A stretch of 64,000 bases of DNA from Blastomonas sp. AAP53 (GCF_000331245.1 NZ_ANFZ01000009.1:558001-622000), one strand, 5' to 3'; shown: positions 37,558 to 46,545, counted from the stretch's first letter. Program-made: numbers and translations. Notes: generated by a model from the sequence alone, not told the origin.

Positions 37558-37674
37558 TATGGTTGATCAAAGGTTAAGATCGGTTCGCCCGCCACTTCAG
37601 CAGTGCCAAGCGTGGTTACCCATCCGATCTTTCGTTCCATCGCGACGCCTTTTCAGGTGTGCGTCAGTCGCCGG

Positions 37675-38124
37675 TCATGCCGCATTGGCCAGGTCCGATT
37701 GCGACAGATCCATGGCCATGCCTTCGAGCTTGAGGATGATCGCCATCCGGTCCTCAACCAGCGCCAGGCCCTGCAGAAAATTCTCTCGCCCGCCCATGCC
37801 GATGACGGGCGGTGGCTGCAGGGAAGATTCCTCGACAATCACGATATCGTTGACCGAATCCACAATCAGGCCGTGCATCTGATCCAGAATTTCAAGGACG
37901 ATGATGACATTGCGTTCGGTTGGCTCCACCCGCCCCCAGCCCAACCGATCCGACAGATCGATCACCGGCAGCACGGTACCGCGCAGGTTGACCACGCCGC
38001 GGACATAAGAGGGAGCGTTGGGCAGCTTGGTCGTCGGGGTCCACGCGCGGATCTCGCGAATGGCCATGATATCGATCCCCATCAGCCTGTCCGCCAGTTG
38101 AAAGGTCATGAACTGATGTGCCAT
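37675..38124 (-). CDS. cheW: Chemotaxis coupling protein CheW
   Basis: 149 residues from ATG 38124, which has an excellent GGGAGGAA site just upstream; an in-frame TTG further up would overlap cheY. CheW features: FQLADRLMGIDIMAIREIRAW, NAPSYVRGVVNLRGTVLPVIDLSDRLGW, VDSVNDIV and the GREN region near the end. It links chemoreceptors to CheA. It follows cheY by 14 bases. Confidence 0.93.
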   Translation of the reverse strand: MAHQFMTFQLADRLMGIDIMAIREIRAWTPTTKLPNAPSYVRGVVNLRGTVLPVIDLSDRLGWGRVEPTERNVIIVLEILDQMHGLIVDSVNDIVIVEESSLQPPPVIGMGGRENFLQGLALVEDRMAIILKLEGMAMDLSQSDLANAA

Positions 38125-38138
38125 CGTTTCCTCCCTGA

Positions 38139-38504
38139 TCAATACGCTAAGCGACGCAGCGCAGTGTAGAGCTTTTCTGGATCAAAAGGTTTAACGATCC
38201 ATCCTGTTGCCCCTGCCGCTCGTGCAATCGCCTTTTTGTCGGGTTGGCATTCCGTGGTCAGCACTAGCACAGGCGTTTCGCAAAACCGGTCCTGAGCGCG
38301 CAGCGCCGCAATCAGCCCGAAACCATCGAGGCGCGGCATGGTGATATCGGTGATGACCACGGCTGCATCATTGGTGTCCAGCCAGTCCAGCGCCGCGCGG
38401 CCATCCTCTGCTTCCACCACGGCATAGCCTGCGCTGGTCAGCGACGCCCGCAGCAGCATCCGCATGCTGGGACTGTCGTCAACTGTCAGGATCGGTTTTG
38501 TCAT
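38139..38504 (-). CDS. cheY: Chemotaxis response regulator CheY
   Basis: 121 residues from ATG 38504 (PILTVDDSPSMRMLL). D9/D10 form the acidic pocket, D53 in VITDITMPRLDGF is the phospho-acceptor, Thr in LTTECQ and Lys in IVKPFDPEKL complete the switch. Length and the TVDDSPSMR opening fit CheY used in chemotaxis. It lies between cheD and cheW with 14-base gaps on both sides. Confidence 0.9.
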   Translation of the reverse strand: MTKPILTVDDSPSMRMLLRASLTSAGYAVVEAEDGRAALDWLDTNDAAVVITDITMPRLDGFGLIAALRAQDRFCETPVLVLTTECQPDKKAIARAAGATGWIVKPFDPEKLYTALRRLAY

Positions 38505-38518
38505 GCTGTCCACCTTGA

Positions 38519-39061
38519 TCAGAAAAGTTCGACGTCGCCCAATGCGGCGGGAATTCGTGTCGCCTGCACGGGCGGTAGATCGCGCCCGACATTGCGGCAC
38601 CGCACGCGCCCTGTAACAGGTTGAAAATCGAGACGGCGTGCCTGCTCGCCCCCGGTATCGGCCTTCAGCAGGGCGATGCGATCATTGCGCAGAAACTCCT
38701 TGGCAAAGCGGGCATTCTCGGTTCCGATTGCCCGCATTCCCGACAGCATGTTGCTGCCGCCATACAGATGCGCACGCATATTGGTCCGGCTAGCGCCCTT
38801 CTTGATCATGTCATTGACCAGAAGCTCCATCGCATAGAGCCCGAAACGCTCTGCGCCGTCGTCGAGCACCTGCATGGAATGCGGCGGCGACGCGAGGAGG
38901 AAGTGGTTCATCCCACCAAGTCTGGCCACCGGGTCGAACAGGCAACAGGCAATGCAACTTCCCAGAATGGTGGAGAAGACAAGATCAGGATCACCCGACA
39001 CCGCATATTCGCCCTGCAGAACGTTGTGGCGCACCATTTTTGGCGTGGTGATCAGGTCCAT
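38519..39061 (-). CDS. cheD: Chemoreceptor glutamine deamidase CheD
   Basis: 180 residues from ATG 39061; a GTG two codons earlier (39067) has a better-placed GGGGGAG and may be the real start. Catalytic Cys36 in TILGSCIACCLFD and His53 in GGMNHFLLA are 17 residues apart as in characterised CheD (Cys27/His44). It deamidates Gln to Glu in receptors and may bind CheC/CheY. Receptor gene lies just upstream, so the globin-coupled receptor is the obvious substrate. Confidence 0.92.
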   Translation of the reverse strand: MDLITTPKMVRHNVLQGEYAVSGDPDLVFSTILGSCIACCLFDPVARLGGMNHFLLASPPHSMQVLDDGAERFGLYAMELLVNDMIKKGASRTNMRAHLYGGSNMLSGMRAIGTENARFAKEFLRNDRIALLKADTGGEQARRLDFQPVTGRVRCRNVGRDLPPVQATRIPAALGDVELF

Positions 39062-39152
39062 CGGCACTGCAACAGCTCCCCCTTCCAACCCTCTGTAATG
39101 TCGCCATCCGCTGGAGAGGGGCAATCGTGCGCAGGCTCAGGTTCACCTTGAC

Positions 39153-40706
39153 CTAGAATTCCGACCAATCCTCCGATGCATCGGTGTCGACCGCGATCGC
39201 CAGGTTGCCGCGTATCGCGGGACGTGCCGCAGCCCGAGGCGCCCTGGCGGCGGCGGGTCTGGCCATCTGCCGCACGTTGGAACCGTGTTCGCCGTGCCCG
39301 CCGGATGCCTCATCCAGCTTGAAGCGGGAGACCAGCCCCGTCAGCTGATCGGCTTCGCCAGTGAGGCTGCGTGCGGCGGCGGTCGATTCTTCCACCATGG
39401 CTGCGTTCTGCTGCGTCATCTTGTCCATTTCGCCGACAGCCGTATTGACCTGCTGCAGGCTGTTGGACTGTACGGTCGCCAACTCGGCAATATTGCTTGC
39501 AAGGCTGGCAATCTCCGCCACCTTCTCGACAATGCTGTCGAGCGCTTCGCCGGACTGGCCGACAAGCTCGACCCCGCGACTCACCTGGCGCGAACTTTCG
39601 CTGATCAGATCCTTGATATGCTTGGCGGCATCGGCTGACCGTTGTGCAAGCGCGCGCACCTCGTTGGCCACCACCGCAAAGCCCTTGCCGGCATCGCCAG
39701 CGCGCGCCGCCTCGACCCCGGCATTCAAGGCCAGCAGGTTGGTCTGGAAGGCAATGCCGTCGATCACGTTGATGATCTTTGCGATTTCCTGCGCCGACCG
39801 TTCGATGTCGTCCATCGCCACGACCGCTTCCTTGACCACCGCGCCGCCGCGCGTTGCGTCGGCATGCGCCTCGGCGACAGAGCGGTTGACGTGCGCAGCG
39901 CCATCTGCGGTTTCGCGCACGCCGCCCGTCAACTGCGCCATTGCAGCCGCCGTCTCTTCAAGCGATGCAGCCTGTTGTTCGGTACGGGAAGACAGGTCGT
40001 CTGATGCCAGACTGATTTCCACCGAGCCTGTGTTGATGGTCTCTGCTGTCTGGGAAACCTGGTTCAGCGTTTCGCTGATCCGGCTGCGCATGAACTCGAA
40101 ATCCTGTTCGAGCTTGGCAAACGCCGGGGGCAGGCCTTCAAGGCGAACGGCAAAGTTCCCCTTGGCAAGGGATTCCAACGCCTGGCCGACTTGGGAGATG
40201 ACGGCCAGGCGTTGGGCTTCTTCCGCGCGGAAGTAGCTGGAAAGGGCGATGTCCATGTCAAGCAGCGCGCACTTCACCATTGATCCGATGACATGGCCTT
40301 GCCGGTTGCCGGTAAGGCGCGCCAGTGGCGATGCTGCGGTCGCTTCGGTAATCAGCTGCTCAAGCACCATGGCATAGCCGCCGATATACCAAGTCGGCGC
40401 CAGGCCGATCCTGGCATGGACATTGCCAATCTGCTCGGCCTTGGCAAAATAGTTCTCACCAACCACATCACCTGAAAAAAGCTGAACCCAATGGTTGAAC
40501 TGCTTGTCGCGGGCATGATCCATATTGGTCTGCGATTTGAAGAAGCGACTGACATCCGGTGTCGCGGCAATTTTTTTGTAAAAATCGCGCAAAGCATTCG
40601 GCGCATGCTTTTTCATTAACCTTAGTATTTTCGGGAAACGACCATAATCTTTTTTGGTTATTCCGAAGAACTGCATTCTGCTGTGATTAGCCGATGCCGT
40701 ATCCAT
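39153..40706 (-). CDS. Globin-coupled methyl-accepting chemoreceptor (aerotaxis-type)
   Basis: 517 residues, soluble. Residues 1-160 form a sensor globin: FFGITKKDYGRF at the start and NVHARIGLAPTWYIGGYAMVLEQL, where H97 is the candidate proximal haem ligand as in HemAT. A HAMP-like linker follows, then a signalling domain with hairpin tip (IIDGIAFQTNLLALNAGVEAARAG...) and methylation helices. The last five residues DWSEF fit the tethering pentapeptide x-[FYWH]-x-x-[FYWH] that docks CheR/CheB. It is the first gene of the minus-strand chemotaxis block, with 91 bases to cheD. Expected to sense oxygen or another gas. Confidence 0.92.
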   Translation of the reverse strand: MDTASANHSRMQFFGITKKDYGRFPKILRLMKKHAPNALRDFYKKIAATPDVSRFFKSQTNMDHARDKQFNHWVQLFSGDVVGENYFAKAEQIGNVHARIGLAPTWYIGGYAMVLEQLITEATAASPLARLTGNRQGHVIGSMVKCALLDMDIALSSYFRAEEAQRLAVISQVGQALESLAKGNFAVRLEGLPPAFAKLEQDFEFMRSRISETLNQVSQTAETINTGSVEISLASDDLSSRTEQQAASLEETAAAMAQLTGGVRETADGAAHVNRSVAEAHADATRGGAVVKEAVVAMDDIERSAQEIAKIINVIDGIAFQTNLLALNAGVEAARAGDAGKGFAVVANEVRALAQRSADAAKHIKDLISESSRQVSRGVELVGQSGEALDSIVEKVAEIASLASNIAELATVQSNSLQQVNTAVGEMDKMTQQNAAMVEESTAAARSLTGEADQLTGLVSRFKLDEASGGHGEHGSNVRQMARPAAARAPRAAARPAIRGNLAIAVDTDASEDWSEF

Positions 40707-40988
40707 TGCCCCGTCTCCAAGTCCGTGTGGAATTATCTGCTGCTCGCTGCGTAAACAAAAAGCTAAATATCGTATAACTACGGTGATGCTCTGGCTTTCG
40801 GATTTGGCGTGCTTTCACGTCAGCCCATGCCTCCTGCCCCTCCCAATCAAGGTCGGATCAAACCCCCAGACCGCACCTACAAACCCATCGGATCGAAAAA
40901 ACACTTGCCTCTGAGATGATATTATATATCACGCTCCTCGACGAGGGCGGCAGGTTGCCTTGGTATCTGCGTGGGGGCGATAAAGACG
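40707..40988. promoter_or_regulatory. Divergent control region of the chemoreceptor and first TonB receptor
   Basis: 282 bases with no gene, AT-rich at both ends relative to the surroundings. Towards the chemoreceptor is a TTATACGATATTTAG-like stretch; towards the receptor gene is the palindrome described separately. Two ATCAA half-sites sit mid-region (near 40847 and 40857) without the spacing of an Fnr box. Individual promoters cannot be fixed with confidence. Confidence 0.5.
40917..40931. promoter_or_regulatory. AT-rich palindrome, possible operator of the TonB receptor gene
   Basis: TGATATTATATATCA is a perfect inverted repeat (TGATAT-TAT-ATATCA), 58 bases before the receptor ATG and striking in a GC-rich genome. 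A TTGCCT sequence lies just upstream (40905-40910). The position and AT content fit an operator over a promoter, for example for an iron-responsive regulator of the Fur group, but it does not match a Fur box closely. Confidence 0.45.
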
Positions 40989-43115
40989 ATGAACCAGACA
41001 AGGAAAATGGCAATACCGCTGCTGCTGGCGGGTGTTGCGTTGCTGCCCGGCCATGCATGGGCGATCGAGGATGATGCAAACAACATCATCGTCACCGGCC
41101 AGCGCCAGGCCTATCGCGGCGACTTCAGCTTGCGGGAAACGCCGCAGGCGATCACCCAGATCGGCCAGGACCAGATCGATGCGAACAACCTCACCCGGCT
41201 GGCCGATGCGCTCGATCTTTCCGCGTCGGTCGCGCGGCAGAACAACTTCGGCGGCCTTTGGGATTCCTATGCCGTGCGGGGCTTTGCCGGGGACGAGAAC
41301 CTGCCCTCGGGCTATCTGGTCAACGGCTTCAACGGCGGACGCGGCTTTGGCGGCACGCGCGATGTCGCAGGGATCGAACGGATCGAAATCCTGAAAGGGC
41401 CCAACGCGGCACTGTTCGGGCGGGGCGAGCCGGGCGGAACCATCAACATCGTCACCAAGCGCGCCGATTTCGACACCCGCGGGCGCATCAACGTGCAGGC
41501 AGGCAGCTTCGATCGCCGCCGCGCGGATGCCGACGTCAATCTGGCAGTGGGCGACATCGCCGCGATCCGCCTGATCGGGTTTTACGAGGACGCAGGCAGC
41601 TTTCGCGAGACGGTGCGGTCCGAGCGGGTCGGCTTCGTGCCTTCGGTGCTGTTCAAGCTGGGCGCAAACACGAACCTGACCTACGATCTGGAACTGACCC
41701 GGCAGGAAGCCGATTTCGACCGTGGCACCGTGGCGATTGATGGCGTGCTGGGGCGCGTTTCGCGCCGCGCCTTTTTCGGCGAACCGGCAGACGGCCCGAT
41801 CGAAGCGGATGCCACCGGCCATCAGGTTCAGCTCGACCATGCCTTCAGCGATGACTGGCACCTGCTCGTCGGCACGCAATATCGCGAGACGCGGCTGGAA
41901 GGCTTTTCCACCGAGGCAGAGCTTGCCGCAGCGCGCCAGCGATTGCAGCGCGATGGACGTTCGCTGTCGCGCCAGCGGCGTTCGCGGTTGTACGAGGGCG
42001 AGCATTTCGTCGTGCGCGGCGAGATTTCCGGGCGCTTTGCAACGGGCAGCCTGACCCACCGGGTGCTCATGGGCGTTGATTATGACGAGTTCGACAATTC
42101 GCAACTGTTCCTGCGTTTTCGTCCCGCAGCGATCGGGGCGGCAACCAGCGCGCAGGCGAGCAACGATATAGACGTGTTCAACCCCGTATATGGCCGGTTC
42201 CCGCTGCCCAGTCCGGGGCCACAGACCAACCGGCTGGACCAGCAGCGAGCAGTCGGCGCCTATGTCCAGGACCAGATCAGCCTGACCGACAATCTGCAGG
42301 TCCGGCTTGGCGGGCGTTTTGACGACATTACCGTGGAGAGCCTCAACCGCGCCAACAACGCCGCCGCCAGCCGCAGCTACAACCGGTTCAGCCCGCAAGC
42401 AGGCGTGGTCTTTACCGCATCGCCTGCCCTGTCGCTTTATGCCGCTTATGGCGAGGGTTTCCGCGCCAATCTCGGCGCGACGGCGACCGGCGCGCTATTC
42501 GATCCGGAAACCAGCAGGTCCGCCGAAGTCGGGGCGAAATTCGGTCTGCTCGACGACCAGTTGCAGGGTACGGTGTCACTGTTCACTCTCTCCAAATCGA
42601 ATGTGCTCGCGGCAGACCCTGCCAACCCCGGCTTCTCGCTCCCCATCGGCAGTGCCCGCAGCCGGGGTCTGGAAATCGACATCAACGGCAAGCTGCCCGG
42701 CGACATCGACCTGTGGTTTTCCTATGCCTATATCGATGCCGAGGCGCGCGAGGATGTGGTCGATCTCAACTTCGGCCTGCCGATCCGCAAGGGCGACCGG
42801 CTGATCAATGTGCCGCGGCACACGCTGAGCCTCCAGGCATCGCGCGGCTTTGCCATCGCTGACACCCGCCTGACGCTGGGCGGCGGCGTGCAGCATGTCG
42901 GCGCACGGCTGGGCGAGACGGCAACGACCTTCACCCTGCCCGACTACACCCTGGTACGCCTGTTCGCCGCCTGGAAATTGCAGCAGAATATCGAAGTGTT
43001 TGCCGACGTCACCAACCTGTTCAACACGACCTATTACACCAACAGCTTTGCCCAGTTGTGGGTGCAGCCGGGCACGCCACGCGCAGCCTCGGTCGCGCTG
43101 CGACTGTCGTTCTGA
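40989..43115 (+). CDS. TonB-dependent siderophore-type outer membrane receptor
   Basis: 708 residues from ATG 40989 with signal peptide MAIPLLLAGVALLPGHAWA. No STN signalling extension is present. Plug domain starts VTGQRQAYRGDFSLRETPQAITQIGQDQI and contains KGPNAALFGRGEPGGTINIVTKR; the barrel ends FADVTNLFNTTYYTNSFAQLWVQPGTPRAASVALRLSF with terminal Phe. The pattern is that of FhuE/FpvA/FecA-like receptors for ferric siderophores or similar ligands, powered by TonB. It leads a five-gene cassette; 15 bases separate it from the ABC ATPase. Confidence 0.92.
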   Translation: MNQTRKMAIPLLLAGVALLPGHAWAIEDDANNIIVTGQRQAYRGDFSLRETPQAITQIGQDQIDANNLTRLADALDLSASVARQNNFGGLWDSYAVRGFAGDENLPSGYLVNGFNGGRGFGGTRDVAGIERIEILKGPNAALFGRGEPGGTINIVTKRADFDTRGRINVQAGSFDRRRADADVNLAVGDIAAIRLIGFYEDAGSFRETVRSERVGFVPSVLFKLGANTNLTYDLELTRQEADFDRGTVAIDGVLGRVSRRAFFGEPADGPIEADATGHQVQLDHAFSDDWHLLVGTQYRETRLEGFSTEAELAAARQRLQRDGRSLSRQRRSRLYEGEHFVVRGEISGRFATGSLTHRVLMGVDYDEFDNSQLFLRFRPAAIGAATSAQASNDIDVFNPVYGRFPLPSPGPQTNRLDQQRAVGAYVQDQISLTDNLQVRLGGRFDDITVESLNRANNAAASRSYNRFSPQAGVVFTASPALSLYAAYGEGFRANLGATATGALFDPETSRSAEVGAKFGLLDDQLQGTVSLFTLSKSNVLAADPANPGFSLPIGSARSRGLEIDINGKLPGDIDLWFSYAYIDAEAREDVVDLNFGLPIRKGDRLINVPRHTLSLQASRGFAIADTRLTLGGGVQHVGARLGETATTFTLPDYTLVRLFAAWKLQQNIEVFADVTNLFNTTYYTNSFAQLWVQPGTPRAASVALRLSF

Positions 43116-43130
43116 AAGAGGCGCAACTGC

Positions 43131-43850
43131 ATGACCCACCCCGTCCTGTCGATCGATCAACTCGTTGTCGAACGTGGCGGTCGTCGCATCGTCGATGGCC
43201 TGTCGCTGACGCTGGAGGCCGGAGAAATCTATGCGCTTCTGGGCGGCAATGGCGCGGGCAAATCGACCACGCTGTTTGCCATTCTGGGATTTCTGGAGCG
43301 CAGCGGCGGAACGCTGACGGTCGGCGGGCAGGACCCGGCGGGGCAATTGGACGCTGTACGCGCGCAGATCGCCTATCTGCCGGAAAACGTGGCGCTGTAC
43401 GACCATCTGACCGCGCGCGAGAATGTCGATTATCTGCTCAAGGTTGCCGATTGCCCGCGCTCGCGCGCCGATGTCGAAGCGGCATTCGGATCCGTCGGAC
43501 TGGCCGCCAATGCCTGGGACATGCGTGCCGGGCGCTTTTCGAAGGGCATGCGGCAAAAAACCGCGATCGCGCTGGCGATGCTGCGCGATACGCCGCTGCT
43601 ACTGCTCGACGAACCGACATCGGGGCTCGACCCTGCTGCTGCAGCCGATTTCCACAAGCTGCTTGAAACGCTCGCCGCGCGCGGGGTTGCGGTGCTGATG
43701 GTGACGCATGACCTGCTGGGCGCGGCGGACACCGCAGACCGGATTGGCCTGATCGCAGGCGGCAGGATCGCAAGCGAATGGTTTGCTCAGCCGGGTGAAC
43801 CGCGTTTCGACCTCAACGCGCTGCACAGCGGCTTTGCTAGGGTACGATGA
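43131..43850 (+). CDS. ABC transporter ATP-binding protein
   Basis: 239 residues. Walker A GGNGAGKST at residues 38-46, signature FSKGMRQK, Walker B LLLLDEPTSGLDP and switch His in VTHDLLG. The MRQK form of the signature and overall pattern fit the CcmA/NosF-type ABC-2 ATPases. It is made with the two permeases that follow, the first overlapping its stop as ATGA. It energises either export or a conformational action at the inner membrane. Confidence 0.93.
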   Translation: MTHPVLSIDQLVVERGGRRIVDGLSLTLEAGEIYALLGGNGAGKSTTLFAILGFLERSGGTLTVGGQDPAGQLDAVRAQIAYLPENVALYDHLTARENVDYLLKVADCPRSRADVEAAFGSVGLAANAWDMRAGRFSKGMRQKTAIALAMLRDTPLLLLDEPTSGLDPAAAADFHKLLETLAARGVAVLMVTHDLLGAADTADRIGLIAGGRIASEWFAQPGEPRFDLNALHSGFARVR

Positions 43851-45295
43851 GCCAGGTGTTCACAATCGCCGGTGCGGAACTCCGGCTGATGCTGCGGTCG
43901 CGGCTGGCAATCGTTGGCGTGGCGACCTTGCTCCTGCTGTCTGCCATTGCGGCGGTGACATCCGCAACGCAGATGGCGGCTGCGGCAAAGATGCGCGCCG
44001 AAGCGCAGATCGCCACCGACCAGCAGTTCAAGTCGCAGCCCGATCGCCACCCGCACCGCATGGTGCATTATGGCACCTATGCGCTGCGCCCGGTCGGGCC
44101 GCTGGCTGCGTTTGACCCCGGAGTCGATGCGTTCACCGGAACCGTGGTGTTTCTGGAGGGGCACCGACAGAACAGCGCCACCTTCGGCGCGGCGCGCGAA
44201 TCTTCCGATCTCGTCCGCTTCGGTCAGTTGACCCCGGCGTTCGTGCTGCAGACGCTGGCCCCGCTGCTGCTCGTTTTCCTGGGCTTTGCCAGCGTCGCGC
44301 GTGAGCGCGAACGCGGCAGCCTGAGGGCGCTGGCGGCGCATGGCGCGACCGCTTGGGCAATCCTCTCGGGCAAGGCGCTGGCGCTGTGCGCAGCTGCCGC
44401 CCTGGCGATGGCCCCCGCCTTTGCCGCGCTCGGTTGGGCCGCAATTCAGCAACCCGCCGAAGCTGGCATCGCGCTGCTGACCGCGCTGTCGTACAGCGGA
44501 TATCTGCTGATCTGGGTGCTGGTGATCACGGCAGTGTCTGCGCTGGCGGCAAGCGCGCAAGGCGCTCTGGTGACGCTGATCGCCATATGGGCCGTCGTCG
44601 TGGTGCTGGTTCCGCGCGCTGCAGCGGCGTGGGCGGGCGTGGCAGAGCCTCTGCCCAGCCGGGTCGATACCGAGTTCGCGATCGCCGCCGACCTTCGCCG
44701 CATCGGTGACAGCCACAACCCCAACGATCCGCACTTTGCCGAATTCAAGGCGAAGCTGCTGCAGAAGTACGGGGTCGGGAAGGTCGAGGATCTGCCCTTC
44801 AACTATCGCGGCGTGCTGGCGCAGGAGGGCGAGCGGCTGACATCGCAGCTGTTCAAGGACTATGCCGCGCGGGCCGGTGCCATCCAGCTGGCGCAGTCCG
44901 ACCGGCTGACCGCGCTGGGGCTGATCAGCCCGGCACTGGCGGTGCGGCGGGCATCGATGGTCGGCGCAGCCACCGATCTGCGCACCCATCTGGCGTTCCT
45001 AGAAACCGCCGAGGCCTATCGCTACAACATGGTGCAGAAGCTCAACGCCTTGCAGGCGACAGCCGTCAGCGGCGCCGATGACTCCGCACGCAGCAAGGAC
45101 CCGATCGCCGAGCGGCGCACACGCATTTCCGCCGATTTCTGGAAAGAGGTTCCCGATTTCCGGTTCGATGCACCGACCGCGTCGCGCCGTGCTGCCGGCA
45201 TGATACCGTCGCTGGCCGTGCTGGCGCTGTGGATCGCTCTGGCACTGGCGTTGATGATGATCGCCAGCCGCCGCCTCGAAAGGAACGGCGCATGA
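43847..45295 (+). CDS. ABC-2 type permease, DUF3526-like, first subunit
   Basis: 482 residues. Span near the N-terminus (AIVGVATLLLLSAIAAVTSAT), a long extracytoplasmic segment (with HPHRMVHYGTYALRPVGPLAAFDPG), then several spans (residues ~140-300: TLAPLLLVFLGFASVARERERGSLRAL, GYLLIWVLVITAVSALAASA and others), a second long polar segment, and a last span. The RERERGSLRAL motif is typical of ABC-2 permeases that include DUF3526. It overlaps its ATPase and the next permease by four bases (ATGA). Confidence 0.82.
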   Translation: MSQVFTIAGAELRLMLRSRLAIVGVATLLLLSAIAAVTSATQMAAAAKMRAEAQIATDQQFKSQPDRHPHRMVHYGTYALRPVGPLAAFDPGVDAFTGTVVFLEGHRQNSATFGAARESSDLVRFGQLTPAFVLQTLAPLLLVFLGFASVARERERGSLRALAAHGATAWAILSGKALALCAAAALAMAPAFAALGWAAIQQPAEAGIALLTALSYSGYLLIWVLVITAVSALAASAQGALVTLIAIWAVVVVLVPRAAAAWAGVAEPLPSRVDTEFAIAADLRRIGDSHNPNDPHFAEFKAKLLQKYGVGKVEDLPFNYRGVLAQEGERLTSQLFKDYAARAGAIQLAQSDRLTALGLISPALAVRRASMVGAATDLRTHLAFLETAEAYRYNMVQKLNALQATAVSGADDSARSKDPIAERRTRISADFWKEVPDFRFDAPTASRRAAGMIPSLAVLALWIALALALMMIASRRLERNGA

Positions 45296-46545
45296 CCCAT
45301 ATCCTGCGCGAAATGTGGCTGCTGGGTCGCAGCCGGTCGGCGATCTGGGCGCTGCTTCTGCTGGCCGTGTGTGCGAGCGCGAGCGTAGCGCTGGGGCTGG
45401 CCAGCGTCGCCCGCGACCGCGCCGTGATCGATCGAATGCTCGCAGGCCAGGTGGCCGAGGAAGCTGCCCTCGCAGCGTTTGTCGAGGACGCAGGATCGGG
45501 CGCCTATTACGGGTTCCAGCCAACGTGGGACCCGCCATCGGATCTCGCCTTTGCCGCGCTTGGCAGCCGAGACATCGCACCTGCCGTGCTGCGGGTCCGC
45601 GCTCTGGCGCTGGAAGGGCAGATCTACGAGAACGAATCCTCCAACCCCGAACTGGCGCTGCCGGGGCGGTTCGATCTTGCGTTTGTTGCCGTGTATGTTG
45701 CGCCTCTGGTGCTGATCGCGCTGCTGCACGATCTGTGGTCGGGTGAACGCGAGGCCGGGCGCTATCATGCGCTCGCAGCATTGCCCCGCGCGCGCAGGCG
45801 ACTGTGGACCAGCCGCGTTGCGGTGCGTCTGGCCGGTGTGCTGGTCGCCCTGCTGCTGCCCTTCGGCATCGGTGCGCTGATGGCGGGAACTGCGCCGCTG
45901 CGTGCGCTGGGTTTTGCCGGGCTGATCACGTTGGTCTGCCTGCTGTGGACGGCGATCGTGCTGGTGGTTGCCCGGCTGGGCGTCCGTTCGGCGGTCAACG
46001 CGGCCTCGCTCGCAGCGGTCTGGTTCGCGCTGACTTTGGTCGCGCCTGCCGGGGTGAACCTGGCGATCAACGCTGGCGTGCCCGTCCCCGATGGCGCTGC
46101 GCTCGCGCGCGAGAACCGCGAATATGTCCATGCCGGTTGGGACCGCCCGCGCGACCGGACGATGCGCGATTTCCTGAAGGTCTATCCGCAGCATGAAGCC
46201 GGCAGCGCCATTCCCCCGACCTTCCACTGGAAATGGTATTTCGCCTTCCAGCATCTGGGTGACCTGCACGTCGCAGAGCAGTCGCAGGCCTATCGCGATG
46301 GCATCGCCAGGCGTGCCGAGATGGGCCGGATCGCCGGATGGGTGCTTCCGCCTGCCGGACTGGCGCAGGCGATGTCGGCCATGGCGGGGACCGATGTCAC
46401 CGCACAACTTGACTATCAGATGCGCATTCGCGCTTACCATCAGCGCTTGCGCGAGTTCTATTATGATTATCTGTTCAGCGAAAAACCCTTTGGCCCGCAA
46501 GAGCTGGCGCGCGTTCCGCGCTTTGACCCTGCTATCGGCGGCTAG
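45292..46545 (+). CDS. ABC-2 type permease, DUF3526-like, second subunit
   Basis: 417 residues from ATG 45292, which overlaps the first permease stop. Layout mirrors the first permease: N-terminal span (ALLLLAVCASASVALGLASV), long outer segment, cluster of spans with LLHDLWSGEREAGRYHALAALPRARRRLW, and a final long polar part (YHQRLREFYYDYLFSEKPFGP). Two different permeases with one ATPase suggests a heterodimer. The last 83 bases also encode the start of the next receptor in another frame. Confidence 0.8.
   Translation: MTHILREMWLLGRSRSAIWALLLLAVCASASVALGLASVARDRAVIDRMLAGQVAEEAALAAFVEDAGSGAYYGFQPTWDPPSDLAFAALGSRDIAPAVLRVRALALEGQIYENESSNPELALPGRFDLAFVAVYVAPLVLIALLHDLWSGEREAGRYHALAALPRARRRLWTSRVAVRLAGVLVALLLPFGIGALMAGTAPLRALGFAGLITLVCLLWTAIVLVVARLGVRSAVNAASLAAVWFALTLVAPAGVNLAINAGVPVPDGAALARENREYVHAGWDRPRDRTMRDFLKVYPQHEAGSAIPPTFHWKWYFAFQHLGDLHVAEQSQAYRDGIARRAEMGRIAGWVLPPAGLAQAMSAMAGTDVTAQLDYQMRIRAYHQRLREFYYDYLFSEKPFGPQELARVPRFDPAIGG

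Noticed and set aside
40847-40861. Paired ATCAA motifs as an Fnr box before the receptor or chemoreceptor
   Set aside because: Both are direct, not inverted, and the spacing is wrong for Fnr/FixK.
46193-46462. Longer N-terminus for the second TonB receptor from an ATG at 46193
   Set aside because: It would put about 90 Pro/Arg-rich residues ahead of a clear signal peptide and overlaps the permease throughout.
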